Of a stretch of DNA of 64,000 nucleotides, positions 12,496 to 23,478 are shown piece by piece (position 1 is the stretch's first letter; each line of letters starts with the position of its first letter). A program made the position numbers and the translations under genes. The notes under the pieces were generated by a model that had not been told where the DNA came from, ran no database searches, and saw nothing but the letters and a program-made list of their open reading frames with translations. Source of the DNA: Schistocephalus solidus (lineage: Eukaryota > Platyhelminthes > Cestoda > Diphyllobothriidea > Diphyllobothriidae); NCBI GenBank assembly GCA_017591395.1, contig WEDG01007439.1, forward strand, positions 49,938 to 113,937, given 5' to 3'.

Positions 12496-13320
12496 ATGAT
12501 TTCTACCTTCATTTTTTGTTCCTACTACAGCTTACCCTTCAAAATGTTGTTTCGAGTGTTTTGTACTGAAGCGGTGCACTGTGAAGAAGCGGCAGAAATA
12601 CGATATCTCCTCAGACTTGGTCTCTTTGTAGATAAAAAAGCTCGTCTCATGTACGATGGGCCAGTGAGATTCACGAACAAGAAAGTCTGCGCACCAAATG
12701 TGCCGGTATGCAGGTGCATAAGAAAGGGTTGCCAGTCTGTTCGATCAGTAAGGAAGAGAAACGAATTCTTCCATTATTATGAGTTAAACGGACGATTACA
12801 CTGCAATTTGAAGCTCTGTAAAATTTAAGAGCTGGTTGCCATTAGAGAAAGCATCCAAGCTTACTGTTAGATCCGCAAATACTGTGGTTTATTGGTTCAA
12901 TTACCGCCGATAGGTCTTCTCAAAAGTGGCATCTGTCACTAGGAGAGGATAACTGAATGGAGCACAGAAAAACCCAATATAAATTAACGAAGTGGTGCTC
13001 CGCAAGCATAAAATTGGATGTCATTTAGGTGTAGATGCACATGTCCAAGCAAAGGAAGGCGATCCTGTAAAAAATTATCGGAACTATGGCTCACGCATTG
13101 ATGGTCAATCGGTCTTTTGATTGCGCCAGGGTACCGATGTTAGGTGTTTCTACATGCACAAGCGATATGCAGCGACGTTAATCCCTAGCATTGAATGCGA
13201 AGTAGAAGCAGGTTTAGCACCACATTTTGACGATTGATCAGCTTATCGGTAACTTTATCATGCTGCTTTTAATCACAAAACCGATGCTAGGAATCCCGTT
13301 ATATTTTCAACCATTAAAGT
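12496..13320 (+). pseudogene. Decayed Merlin/IS1016 (ISXO2-like) DNA transposase
   Basis: The first 110 codons (12496-12828, own ATG and stop) resemble the N-terminal zinc-binding domain of ISXO2-type transposases: IRYLLRLGLFVDKKARLM, then CRCIRKGCQSVRSVRKRNEF. After a frame change the sequence continues in family order: NTVVYWFNYRR (family 'TVVDWxNFCREV'), then near 13070 YRNYGSRIDGQSVF, GTDVRCFYMHKRYAATLIPS and 'SAYR..LYHAAFNHK'. In the family these are 'GRRVEGQWVFGGIERGT', 'KRDAATLIPII', 'WRAY' and 'TVNHS', the segments around the DDE catalytic core. There are at least four in-frame stops plus frameshifts, so it is inactive. It lies in sense orientation inside the first long intron of the NFAT-like gene. 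Terminal inverted repeats were not identified. Merlin elements are known from schistosomes and other animals. Confidence 0.72.
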
Positions 13321-14413
13321 TAAGTAGTAACATTGGTGACTTACCCTGACCTACCTTCAGTTGTGTCTCTCATCGAGCATGTGCGATGCCATTCAATCTG
13401 TCATACTATCCTTAGTTTTAAGGACTTGAGGATAGTTATTTTTCCTTAACATCACTGTTTATTCCTTTCCTCATATGCATTTGCTGCTTCATTGCTTTTG
13501 TTCTTCTTTAAGCATTGCAATGCCTCCACTTTTTACCTTTCCCAAATGCTGGGCATGGTGGAACTATGGTAGCGTTGGCTCTCGGTTTTTTTCCCCGGCC
13601 AGCAATCACTGCAAGTTCCGCCGGCCTTTTACGGAGTTGAATTACTTTCCTTCCAGCATCTTTCACTCCAGCGCAAATTAGGTTCCCTTAGGCCTACTAG
13701 CTGGCCAAACAGCTCAGCTAGATGATGTAAATCAACAGGTGACCATTGATGCAGTCTGATGTTTGCAGTTGGGCATGCCAGTTTGCTCGCTACACTGAGA
13801 TGGCCTACGTATCCAGACAGAATGGTCGAATGCGCGCGATGGTCACTCCATGTCTGTACTTTGTGGCTTCATCCACACTCATAAAGTGGTAATTACGCGT
13901 GTGCATGTAGCTACCCCGTTCGATGGTGTATCGCTGCCTGTGAAAATTCTTCATGCGTTAATGTATTCGCAGCTTCGTATCCCAAAGCTTAAGGAGCAGT
14001 GCCCCTTATAACCAGACATACCCAAGACCCAGGTGGGGAGGGGAAGTGAGACTTCAACCTGGGCTCGGTTGTTCAGATTAATCACCACCTATTTCAAGGG
14101 CTCACGTACCGATGGCCGCGATCTGGAATTGTTCAAGTTAGGCTTGGCCAGCGTCCAGCGACCTCTCCTGTAGCGGAACGGTAGGCAGGCTTTCCGGCCT
14201 TGGCGTTTTCAGCGCCACCACGGGCACTTTCGCTCTGTGATTGGTGGCTAATAACATATAGATGACCCAAAAAGTGTAGGTACCCATCTATTTCCATGAA
14301 AGTCCAGTGAGTAAAGTGGAGGACTTTCACCTCTCATACATCACTTTCGTGATCCTGCATAACTTATGTGACATGACAATGAATAATACCTACTCACGTT
14401 CTTTCTGTTTTAG

Positions 14414-14543
14414 ACTCATATTGTCTGTCGTGTTCCTCCTTATGACGGCCCAAGCTTTCCTCTGACGAATCCCATTACCATCGAAATCCTAGTGGAAACT
14501 GCCTCCGGTGTTAGTCAGGCTAGAATGTTCACTTACACACCAG
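14414..14543 (+). CDS. NFAT5-like: NFAT-family transcription factor, exon for second half of IPT domain
   Basis: This exon completes the IPT domain begun 8.5 kb upstream. It translates as THIVCRVPPYDGPSFPL, then ITIEILVETASGVSQ and ARMFTYTP. The family pattern is 'xLxVxxPPYxxxxI..PVxVxxxV...FTYxP', with the PPY turn and the closing FTYTP strand both present. A polypyrimidine tract ending ttttag precedes 14414, and a strong GTAAGC donor starts at 14544. The exon enters in phase 0, matching the phase-0 exit at 5893, and leaves with one extra base. The matching phase and the domain running uninterrupted across the junction are good evidence that the two exons are spliced together. Joined to the upstream exon it gives one complete IPT fold of about 120 residues. 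Confidence 0.85.
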
Positions 14544-15339
14544 GTAAGCCAGTATACCTGCTTTCTTATCCGTTCGCAGAGGTTGCCTGTCATCCTGAGG
14601 CCCAAGACGGCCTGCTTCCCTATGTGCTCCACTAGAACCCTCCGAGGTTTAGGAAAGATCTTCAGATATCATACCTTTTCTGCATGCGTATAGACAAAAT
14701 GATTTCCAATATGCAGTAATTCGTGGATTTGGCTACCGTCTATGCAGGAAAAACCTGTCCACAATGAGCTTCTGCAGACAGGGCAGTGTTCGGGGTTTTG
14801 ATTCCCAGTTTTACGTCTGTTAGAATTCCGAAATATCTCCGGCGTTAGGTGACAACATTACAGATTCCGGATACTCTCAGTTTTTATTGCTCTTCTTGAG
14901 AGTGCGGCGATCATCAGGCAACTACCTGTAATAAGTTTATCGTAAGGATAGCATACTGGAAACCGGGTTACTAAGATATCAGACAGGTTTCAGGCAGTGA
15001 AACCTGGCCATTAACAAGTTCATAGATTAAATTATTTTGGTGGACTAAGCATCGTGAGTCCTCCTGGAATCCAGTCGATTTTGTCCTTGGAAAGTCTCTC
15101 TTTGTAACGAAAATCGGGCTTTTAAAATCGGATTGTTTACGAAGACAGCAAGATCAGAACTGGTCACTGTCGCCAGCTATAACAACTTCTGGCCTGATTT
15201 GTGAAAGCCTTTCGAATGCAAAATCACTTCTCGTTTTGTGGGTTTAGCGATCATGTCGGTTCGAAGTACCTGTGGGTCGGTAAGTCAGTGTGGGAATACG
15301 CTTACAATTGGTTGCTTTTTCCACCCTTCACCTTACAAG

Positions 15340-15472
15340 TGGAGAGACAACAGGTCTTGAGCTACAGATCGACAGTGGCCCTTCCAAGGGGACGAATTTA
15401 ACTCTTCCAACCCTTAAAGATCTCCTTCAGCTTTTGAAATTGACAGCGTATGCACCAAAAAGCAACGCTTAA
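15340..15472 (+). other. Weak exon candidate of unknown identity
   Basis: After a pyrimidine-rich tract ending ccttacaag an open frame reads GETTGLELQIDSGPSKGTN, then LTLPTLKDLLQLLKLTAYA, and stops at TAA. It looks more protein-like than its surroundings. It would need an upstream exon ending two bases into a codon, so it cannot be spliced directly to the IPT exon at 14543. It may belong to an unseen exon pair, or be chance. Confidence 0.2.
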
Positions 15473-17201
15473 TTTACCTGTACTTCGTGGAACTGACGGC
15501 GATTTTCGTGATCGGTAGAAAGGAGTAACCTCTAAATGAACAGCAATGCGTAGAATACTGCACAGAAGAGGAAAAACCACTTTCTCATGGGGGACATGAG
15601 CGACTTCAACGTTAACAGGATTTAGCAAAACTAGCTGAAAGTTCTGCTGCAAGCCTCTTTTGGCACTTGCGTTTGTCGTTTTTTCTTAAAACCACTTGGT
15701 TTCCATTTGGATTAGCGGCGTCATCTTGACGCTAAATTTTCTCGCCCCGAGGACACCCACTTCTGTCAGTCTGCCCTGAGCGAAAGAAGCAAGAGGCAAT
15801 TACGAAGGTCAGAGATATATTTGAAGAACTACATCGTGTCTGAATTAAGCCTCCCTTACTGCGACAGTTTGATCGCGGCCCCGGCAAAATCACGCAGAAT
15901 AATTTCAGTCTGTCGGAAAAGCTGTTGGAATCATCAACATTCTTTCAGGGTCAAGGTGAGCCGACAGTCTGTGCATGGGAGGAGTATGCACGCATACCGC
16001 GCCATACCCACCTCCGCGCGCGACCTAAGCTGGCTGGCACTATGCGTCGCGACCCAGACAATCGGTGCAATTCATGGACATGCCTCGAATTCACTCCAGT
16101 CCCCCTTGTCAAACCCCCAAAGAGGATAAAGTTGGTTATTTGAGTGTGAGCGCCACGGCACGCACTCAACATGGGGGCTCCCATCAGCTATGCACGTCCA
16201 CTGTGTATGCGGGCAGAAGCGGGGTGGAAAATTATCCTGTAGAGATTCGTAAAATGAGCATTCAGACTTACTGGATGCGAAGACCGAATGAACCGGCGCC
16301 AATAAATTGAGGCAAGAGGCTGTCTGCTACTACGTATGTCCCAATAGGTGGGCACACGCATTCAGGACGACGGAGCAAATTTAATGGGCTGACCACCAGA
16401 CCCTATCACAACTTCTTAGGATTGACTCCAATTGGTAAAAGAATAAGCAGCGCCCTTCTTTTTCTCCCTATCTCGCTCTTCCAGGGCAACAGACATGGAA
16501 TTTTTCGCAGTCCTAAAGTAAGCTAAAACCCGACTCGGGGAAGTTTCCGAAGTCTGGATGTGGACCGTGGGTCAGTGCAGTCTCAAAATACCAAGGGAGA
16601 GACACCGTCTCAGCGCAGTGAACTGGCTGAATAATCCCGCCATCGAGCATAGGGGTGAACAGAGCCATCTAGTGTATTGATGCCAAGGTATGGGTACAGG
16701 CTTCAGACAGGAAAATGCAAATTTAATCAAGGCTGGGATTACTCTCAAGTGCGGATTATAATCATGCAAGGCACCATCAGTCATTCTTTTAGTTCGCACT
16801 ATCCTCTGAAAATTTACGCAGAAACACCTCCAAAAGCGGGATCTAACTTCTGCCTCTTCGTGGTTTTAGATACCAAGAGTTAGTGGACTCTTCACATCTG
16901 GTCGTGGTGGAAACAACCAAACAGAACACGCTGTGAGATTTCAGACCATCTTGGTTTATTTTGTACAAACCTGTTCTCCTGTAGCAAATATTTTGCAATA
17001 CAGACTGCCTTTGACCACATGACATCGGAAAGTGAAAACTAAAAGTCATTCCTCATCCCTGCGTCCCTTCTGAATATATGATGTATGATTTAATGTTTTT
17101 GCCATTTCCGATGTAGTCGCACTGTTCATTTAACCGAAAAAAGCTGCCTTAGTGAATTTATTCTTGGGAAATTGTTTGTCTCTTCTTCTTTTTGGCAGAA
17201 T

Positions 17202-17281
17202 AATGCCGCTGGCTGCAGTTTATGTTTCTCTGCCCTGTTCGGCTGATTGGGAGGAAAGACCAGATGTCAAGATGCCTCTTA
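17202..17281 (+). other. Weak exon candidate of unknown identity
   Basis: A strong acceptor (tcttctttttggcag) and a GTAAAA donor bracket about 80 nt with the open frame IMPLAAVYVSLPCSADWEER. The phase does not fit a direct splice from 14543 (that frame hits a stop at once). Nothing is recognised, so this may be a cryptic site. Confidence 0.15.
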
Positions 17282-18843
17282 TTGGTAAAATCTTTCTTGT
17301 ATTAGCGCAAGTCAGCGCTTTAGCCAGCGTGAAGAGTTACTGATACCTGAAGCCCAGTATTGTCGATGTAGTAAGTAGATATCGAAGTGGTAAATAATCA
17401 CAGTTGCTGCTTTCATTTCTGTGGCGGTCGCATCCAGTCAGTTCTACTCCTAAATGCCAAGGGGGCGATGTATGACACCAGAAGCGATTCGATAGACACT
17501 TTGAGCTAGTTGATGCACACCTTCAGAGAGCTATGCCTAAACATGTTGGGTGAGAGTATGGTACATAACTCCTACTGGAGGTTTTTTGAAAATCTACCAT
17601 CTTATTTTTTATTTAGGTTAGATTCATAAAAGTTCGCCTGCCAAATAGGTCGCGATAGGGGTTATGTGGTACGCGGATTTGCCGTTCGCCAGCGTTCGCT
17701 CCATAGTTTTGCTTACAATTAATGTTACGAGTTGGATTATTCTGAGTTTGATCTGGGTTTGATCTTCCCCTTAAGGCTTACGGGTTAAGTGATAGGTTTA
17801 CCGATTACATGCATGGCTATGGTCAGTGATAGGTTTGTAGTTAACCAGAATATTCCCAATGGGGTTGCATACCTTAATCTTGCTATATTTTGCCACGGAA
17901 TTGCTCATCCTTGAACGCCTTTAAGCAGTCAAGATGACATTATTCCCTAGCTCTCATTACCTCGGGTACTGCTTGAAACCAACAACGTGTCGTGGCTTGA
18001 TGGATGGAGTCGGATGTGAGCCACAGGCTCAGTTGAATTCTCGGCTTACCCTTCCTTAATCGGGATCGCTCAGTAAACGTCATTCCGGTGCGGCAGTGAA
18101 AACTTACGAGCATGCCCGTCGGGGCGTGAGAAGAGGTCATTATAAAAGTTTGGTTGAGTGAGTAAATGGATTACAGTCCAAATGGGAAATGATAATGACG
18201 GTGGTAATCAAGACCGAAAGAGTCCTTTCAAACGTAACCTGCCCAGCAATTCTTTGGTCATTTCAGTCGTCCTTCGCTATATAGTAGGTTTAGAGTTTCT
18301 AGTCTTTATGTTTGAAACGACGCTGTCCGAATTTGGGTCTCTTAACTACTTGGGAGTTGGCACACTACCATATGTTGATATTCAGCCTGTGATGTAAGGA
18401 AAATCCTCTCCCTTCTCCTGTTCGACTAACGTTCTCTTAAATATTAGCAAACTAATCAACAGTGCATATAAATGCACCCAGAAATTCTCTCCCTTCCAAG
18501 TGGATTGCTGGCCACTTTGTAAAATACACAGCTACTTCTGGTTTTTTCTACTAATAGGGATTGTTTACATCTTTCAACAAAAAAATAAAATTTAGCGAAT
18601 GCTTACCTTGCTTTCCGGTGTGCTGATCACCAGCAGGACAATCAGATGGCGTGTGGCGAAATCTTTGCATGATTGATTTAGCAGATATTATCCATCGCAT
18701 AGTGTTTCTTAGAAGAGCCCTTAGGCTAAAATTTCATCCCTGAAATAGGGAAGGACACGAGGGTTTCTTTTGGAAAATTTAAAGCACCGGCACTTTAAAT
18801 ACACCCACCAAAAATTTGGTTTTTGCTTTGTTTATTAAAAACG

Positions 18844-19336
18844 TCAGCACAGGGAAATTAGTCTAACCATTCCAAGCGATGTCAACTGTCGGCTCATGGT
18901 TGAGTCGTACAAGCGGCATGAAAGCTTTACTGTCCTTTCCCACAGCAGGAATGACATGATTAGCAAACACTTAATTCTGATGGACCAGAGTAGCCCACCT
19001 TGGTCAAACGAACGCGGTTGTGTACAGACGCTCAACGTGTGGGTGGTAATAAATTTGATTAAATCGGGTCTATGCGAACACAAAGTTGTTGGTTTCCCGA
19101 AGCAAACAATATATTGGTGCCAAAGGTCACGAAGGAGCAGCCAATCAATAGGCAAAAGTCGGTCAGAGGATGATAGCCTAGTAATAGCAGCCAGTCCCGA
19201 TCGAATAAATACCCGATCTGCAGTGACAGATAATGACCGTTGTGAGCTTTGGTTCGATGAGGCGCTATTGAACCATCTTCCAGACCTCATTATTGGACCT
19301 TCTATGCCCTATAATAGCACATGTTTGTGTTTATGA
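18844..19336. other. Two overlapping antisense open frames, 146 and 148 codons
   Basis: The + frame (ATG at 18896) contains RHESFTVLSHSRNDMISKHL and EDDSLVIAASPDRINTRSAV. The - frame (19290 to 18844) covers nearly the same bases. Both are among the longest open frames in the window that are not clearly transposon-derived. Neither shows a domain. It lies in an intron of the NFAT-like gene and may be an eroded insertion or chance. Confidence 0.2.
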
Positions 19337-20929
19337 TCCCAGGTGGCAGTTAGGATTATGATTTACTGAAGGAAGGCAGAATAAACGCAAAAGAGTGCCG
19401 TATAAATCCACACGCTTTTCGTGGCGTCCATCTTCACAATCTACTGAAATAAAAGACAAGTTGGATGTGTCCGCATTCCTAAGGCAACCGGTACCACTGC
19501 AGCCTTTTCTACCGAAATATGCAAAAGAAGGCAATAAAAGCCCAAGCGCAAATAGCTAACCGTCTGCTCGAGTCTGCGGGAGACCTTCTCTGGCCATGGG
19601 AACGATGTCATCCGCCGGCTTAAGGGGCAAATCTTGCGGGACTTGGCGGTATCTAAGACACGCATCCACCCTCCTCATCCATTGCTGCAAGGCGAAACGC
19701 CTAGGGCTTCAATAGTTTTAAGAGCACTTTTTTCGTAAAGCCAGCTAGTTGGGAAAAACAGCGGGCATCTAACAAACACGCATGCAAAGAACACGGCTTG
19801 GACGAATATAATGTATACAATGGCCGAACACTGTGCATTGAATAGACACTCATTCGCCTGCGTGGAAAGAATGGCAATTCAAGGGAGATGGTACAGATAT
19901 AGGGCTAACAGAAATCAGTGGGTAACCTCCCTTGCCACGTACTACACCCGGCAAGCACATTCCGGCCGACGAGGCGTGGTGGCGTTCTAAGCGACCTAGC
20001 GCAGGCGACATCACCTTCGCCATGAGCGTCATTTCAAAAAGACAGCGAAAAACTGATTACATAAATCGGCAGTCTCCAATAAGCCTGTCACTAGTCGTGT
20101 GACTGCACAGTGGTGCACAGGCGTAGTCACTGTGGTGATATCCAGCGCCCTACAGCCATGGCTAGATAACTTCTTACCAGCTAGCGAGATTATGAACAAT
20201 AGTAAACCTTAATTAAGCTATCTTTCCTACAACTAGTATGTATGACTTTTTAACTAGACTACTCACTGCGCCCATTTCGTGCAAGACTATAAAAAAAACA
20301 AGTTTACGAATTCTGTCTGTGCCAATAGAATCTTATGGTTGGTTATAGCGGGCAGTAAGTTGCCTCATATTTTGATTTACAAGGTAGGTGAGTGCAGACA
20401 TCTTTAACAGGTAAGGTAGCTACCACTCGTCCCCAAATAAGTATCATCATTGTCACTTAACATTTTTGTTACTTGTTTGCTATATAAAGGTCTCCGTCCC
20501 ACGCCTTTTTGGCTGCGCCACCACTGAACGCGGTATTTTTAGGTTATTTCTAGTTCCAATTTCGGTGTTTTCTCAGGAGATGACACATTATCGGGATATA
20601 ATCCAGCATGGACTGTTTATATGCGGTCAAAACAGACTAACTTTATTTAGAATCTTCTTTCTTGAGTCAGAAATATCCTATGAGTTTACCAATTAAGCGC
20701 TTGGAACGTTGGACTAATTAGTTCTGGCATAGAGACTTAAGCACCTGCGGACGATGCATCGTTTTTTTTTCGATTTTTAGGTGAAAAGATTTTTTTCGAA
20801 AAGACTTTAACATCCTATATAATTTTTAAATTTGACAAGTGCAATGCGATTATCGCGAAAGACGTCGTCCACTATGCGCTTCACGGAGTGGGCGCAGCGC
20901 CGCTGGTTTGCGCGTTAAGTAGTGAGGAT

Positions 20930-21600
20930 GACTGGCGAAGCGTGCACTGCACCCTCCCCTTCGTCAATCACCTCGCTTCCTATAATAAGACGGGTGGAGG
21001 TGGGTGAGGGAATAATGAAGGGCAAAGGCGACCAGCCGGTGAACGCGTTTTACAAACGACCTGGTCCCCACTGCATGCACCAGGATACGACAAAGGTGAC
21101 GTGGATCTCAGATGAGGGAGAATAACATAAAGGTTACATTATGGTGGGAGCCAGTGAAAATTGGTTCTCAGTCATCCAGTCACTATACTTAACCCACCAT
21201 AAGGATTGAGTTTTCCAGTCAGTTGGCAACTTTAACACGCATGACGGTTCGACCGTCGACTTCGACTCTATCCACCGTATGCTCCCCAGCATGAAGGTGC
21301 ATGGACGGTGATATGTGCGCAAATGCGTTTAAAGCAATAGTAGACATGTGCTGCATCTACCGCACTCTCTTACCGTGCCCGCTTGTTCCCGGTGTCAAGG
21401 CATAGGGAAGAATACCGGAGGCAGGGTTGGGCGCAAATAAATGATCTCTCATGTAGTAGGATAGCGGAGTGCGGCATGAGCCTGCCCCTACGCGTGCCCA
21501 TTTCTGGCACGCCCCATTTTCGGCTGTTGGTGTTGTAAGCTCAGCCCAAATGACTCCTGCCACACCCTGATTTTCCAGCGCATCTACCGCGCGGTCCGTT
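20930..21600 (-). repeat. Zinc-finger LINE 3' tail remnant, minus strand
   Basis: The reverse complement carries the terminal modules of the zinc-finger LINE: agagtgcggtagatgcagc near 21350, then the cgtccatgcacc and gcatacggtggata blocks near 21260-21310 and a ttggcaactg block near 21220. No ORF part remains. It lies inside the NFAT-like gene's second long intron. Confidence 0.5.
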
Positions 21601-21975
21601 TAGGGGGCACACACACCTTGTTTATGTGCGGAGCCTGAATTGATATCATAAGTAAAGGTTGCAGTTTTAAACATTGCTCAATTTTGAAGTAACACCTTCC
21701 GCCAATTACAGTGACAAACAATGATTTCGTTTTATCACTCCTCAAAGAGAATATAAGGGAGAAAAATTGAGTTACTTGGCAAATAAAAGTGATGCATAGT
21801 CTCACCTTCTGCAGCATGGTGTCCCTTTCCAAAACATTCTTTCCTCGGGAATAAAATTGAGGAGAACAAAACCGCAGGTGCTTACTGGCACTCGACGATA
21901 GCCTGACATTTATGAACTTGTAACTCTATCATATACGGCCTTTATTCAAATATTAGTATCATCGTTAAAACTGAT

Positions 21976-22257
21976 AGATCTTGCTCCTGCTGAATATAGA
22001 ATTAGATAATGAGAGTGGACGGGCATTACTTTCAGCATAGTGGCATTCCACTGTTGGTATTGCATTAAAAGGACGAGGGGATAGGTCATGTAAGCGGCAG
22101 TATGCAGGTGGCAGTTTGAACGCTAGATCTTGCTCCTGCTGAATTAGCGTTTGATAATGAGAGTGGACGGGCATTACTTTCAGCATAGTGGCATTCCACT
22201 GTTGGTATTGCATTCAAAGGACGAGGGGAAAGGTCATGTAAGCGGCAGTATGCAGGT
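21976..22257. repeat. 149-bp tandem duplication
   Basis: Two nearly identical units run head to tail: agatcttgctcctgctgaat starts at 21976 and again at 22125. Both contain aatgagagtggacgggcatt, acttttcagcatagtggcattcc-like sequence and gtcatgtaagcggcagtatg. Differences are few, so the duplication is recent. It lies in an intron and has no coding signal. Confidence 0.9.
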
Positions 22258-23052
22258 AAGTAAGCGAATTTATACACCTGGAAAGTTTTTTCTAATCATG
22301 GGCAGTTTGAGTAAACCCTAAAATGTCATCTTGCGTCATCCTAACTACACTGGGTCATTTCCAGCTATGCAGAGTGGACTAGCCTGCAGGGCTAGGCAGG
22401 CCACTGAATGGATGCCAGGACTTGAGAAAATGTTGTGGACGGTAGCGAGGTAGTGCCGAGGAGGCGGGAACAGGGAAAGCTCAAGTCTCCGATCCAGCCA
22501 CCGCTGCCCCTGCCACGACATGGTCCCTCCTTCCGAATACCTTCACTTTTGTCTTGGGAAAAGCTGTTAGCATCGGCTTGTGTAAAACTAGAGTATATGG
22601 TTCATTTTCGGCTGAAAACTTAGACCTAACTGTTGGCATGTTTTGAGCAACGTAATGCTGTCGGTAGGAGTAAGCATGTTTCAAACCTGTAGGCTCGCCG
22701 TACTACTTAACGCCTCAAAGTTCCCCGTGACCACTTACAACAATTTTAAGAACTACGGGTTAACCACGGGCGTTGCCTTAACTAAACTTGAGTATGAACA
22801 GCCTATCTGAATGCAGATAATTAGCAGACTGCAAAGAAGGAGGTGAGACCACTGAGGTCAACACACAACTAATGCAGGCTAAGGATCATAGTGATAATAA
22901 TTCGCATCTGTTGGGTTTTGATTCAGAGGTTCTACACCGTGCCATCTCCTGGTCTACCATGGTGCCCAGTCCTTGGCACGTTGACGGGATAGTAACTATT
23001 CAAAAATTATAGCCATTGGATAAATTACGAAATCATAACTTTATCTGCAAAG

Positions 23053-23217
23053 AAGATAGTGGCTCGATCACTGGAAAACTCGAAATTAATTTGTCGTCTG
23101 CATTAACAGTTTTCAAAACCAAATTATGCAAAAATGTAACTTTGGAAGATATAAAGTCCTTATTGTCCGTTTCCTTCCCAAACTCGCAACTTTTGGACTT
23201 TGAAAAGGGTCCTCCTG
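23053..23217 (+). CDS. NFAT5-like: Probable NFAT-like gene, penultimate exon (C-terminal region)
   Basis: A candidate exon of 165 nt is flanked by an AG acceptor (ctgcaaag) and a GTATTT donor. It enters with two bases, so it can follow the one-base overhang left by the IPT exon at 14543, and it also leaves with one base over. The open frame contains ITGKLEINLSSALTVF, CKNVTLEDIKSLLSVSFPN and a GPPG end. The composition looks like real protein rather than translated intron, but I recognise no domain. NFAT C-termini beyond the IPT are poorly conserved, so lack of similarity is expected. Assignment to this gene rests on strand, phase and position. Further exons of compatible phase could lie in the 8.5-kb intron before it. 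Confidence 0.5.
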
Positions 23218-23281
23218 GTATTTGAGGCGGCTCCCTTGATGTTACATTGGTTTCTAAATATGTTCTCATTATCCTCTGCAG

Positions 23282-23478
23282 AGTCAATCGTCGCAGTCGC
23301 TTTTTCATCCCCTCCTTTTCAACCATCATCGCCAACTGTTGACAACCTTGATACGTTCCTCCGTTTTTGCAGCCTTGATGATGGTCTGCAGAATCTGCTC
23401 ATGCTCGTGGCCAATGCAGATTTTTTCGCCACGTTGCCAGTGAACTATGCAGGCAGCAATGTTGCATCCCGGCGATAA
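23282..23478 (+). CDS. NFAT5-like: Probable NFAT-like gene, terminal exon with stop codon
   Basis: This is a candidate last exon after a short 64-nt intron (23218-23281) with a textbook acceptor (ttatcctctgcag). It enters with two bases, matching the preceding exon's one-base overhang, and runs 65 codons to TAA at 23476-23478. The frame contains a Pro/Ser-rich patch (FSSPPFQPSSPTVDN) and then DTFLRFCSLDDGLQNLLML, which could form an amphipathic helix. No domain is recognised. The last few codons already resemble a sequence repeated 350 bp downstream, so the stop and 3' UTR may lie in old repeat DNA. The nearest AATAAA I see is at about 24284, inside a LINE-like 3' tail. Confidence 0.5.

Larger units (their letters stand above)
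5894..14413 (+). other. Long intron of the NFAT-like gene
   Basis: This 8.5-kb stretch lies between two exons whose splice sites and phases fit. It is mostly unique-looking, AT-rich sequence. The one coding-like remnant I recognise is the dead Merlin-type transposase at 12496-13320. A short PLE 3'-end signature lies near 7396. ORFs such as 6687-7067 and 11035-11442 have no recognisable motif and no convincing splice context. Confidence 0.65.
14544..23052 (+). other. Long intron, or introns, of the NFAT-like gene
   Basis: This 8.5 kb lies between the IPT exon and the probable C-terminal exons. It contains overlapping sense/antisense open frames at 18844-19336, a minus-strand LINE 3' tail at about 20930-21600 and a 149-bp tandem duplication at 21976-22257. 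Two weak exon-like segments with an acceptor are noted separately (15340-15472 and 17202-17281). Their phases do not follow directly from 14543. Confidence 0.5.

Noticed and set aside
15821..16310. Cluster of overlapping ORFs on both strands
   Set aside because: All frames are open by low stop-codon density in a GC-richer patch. No motif or splice pair was found.
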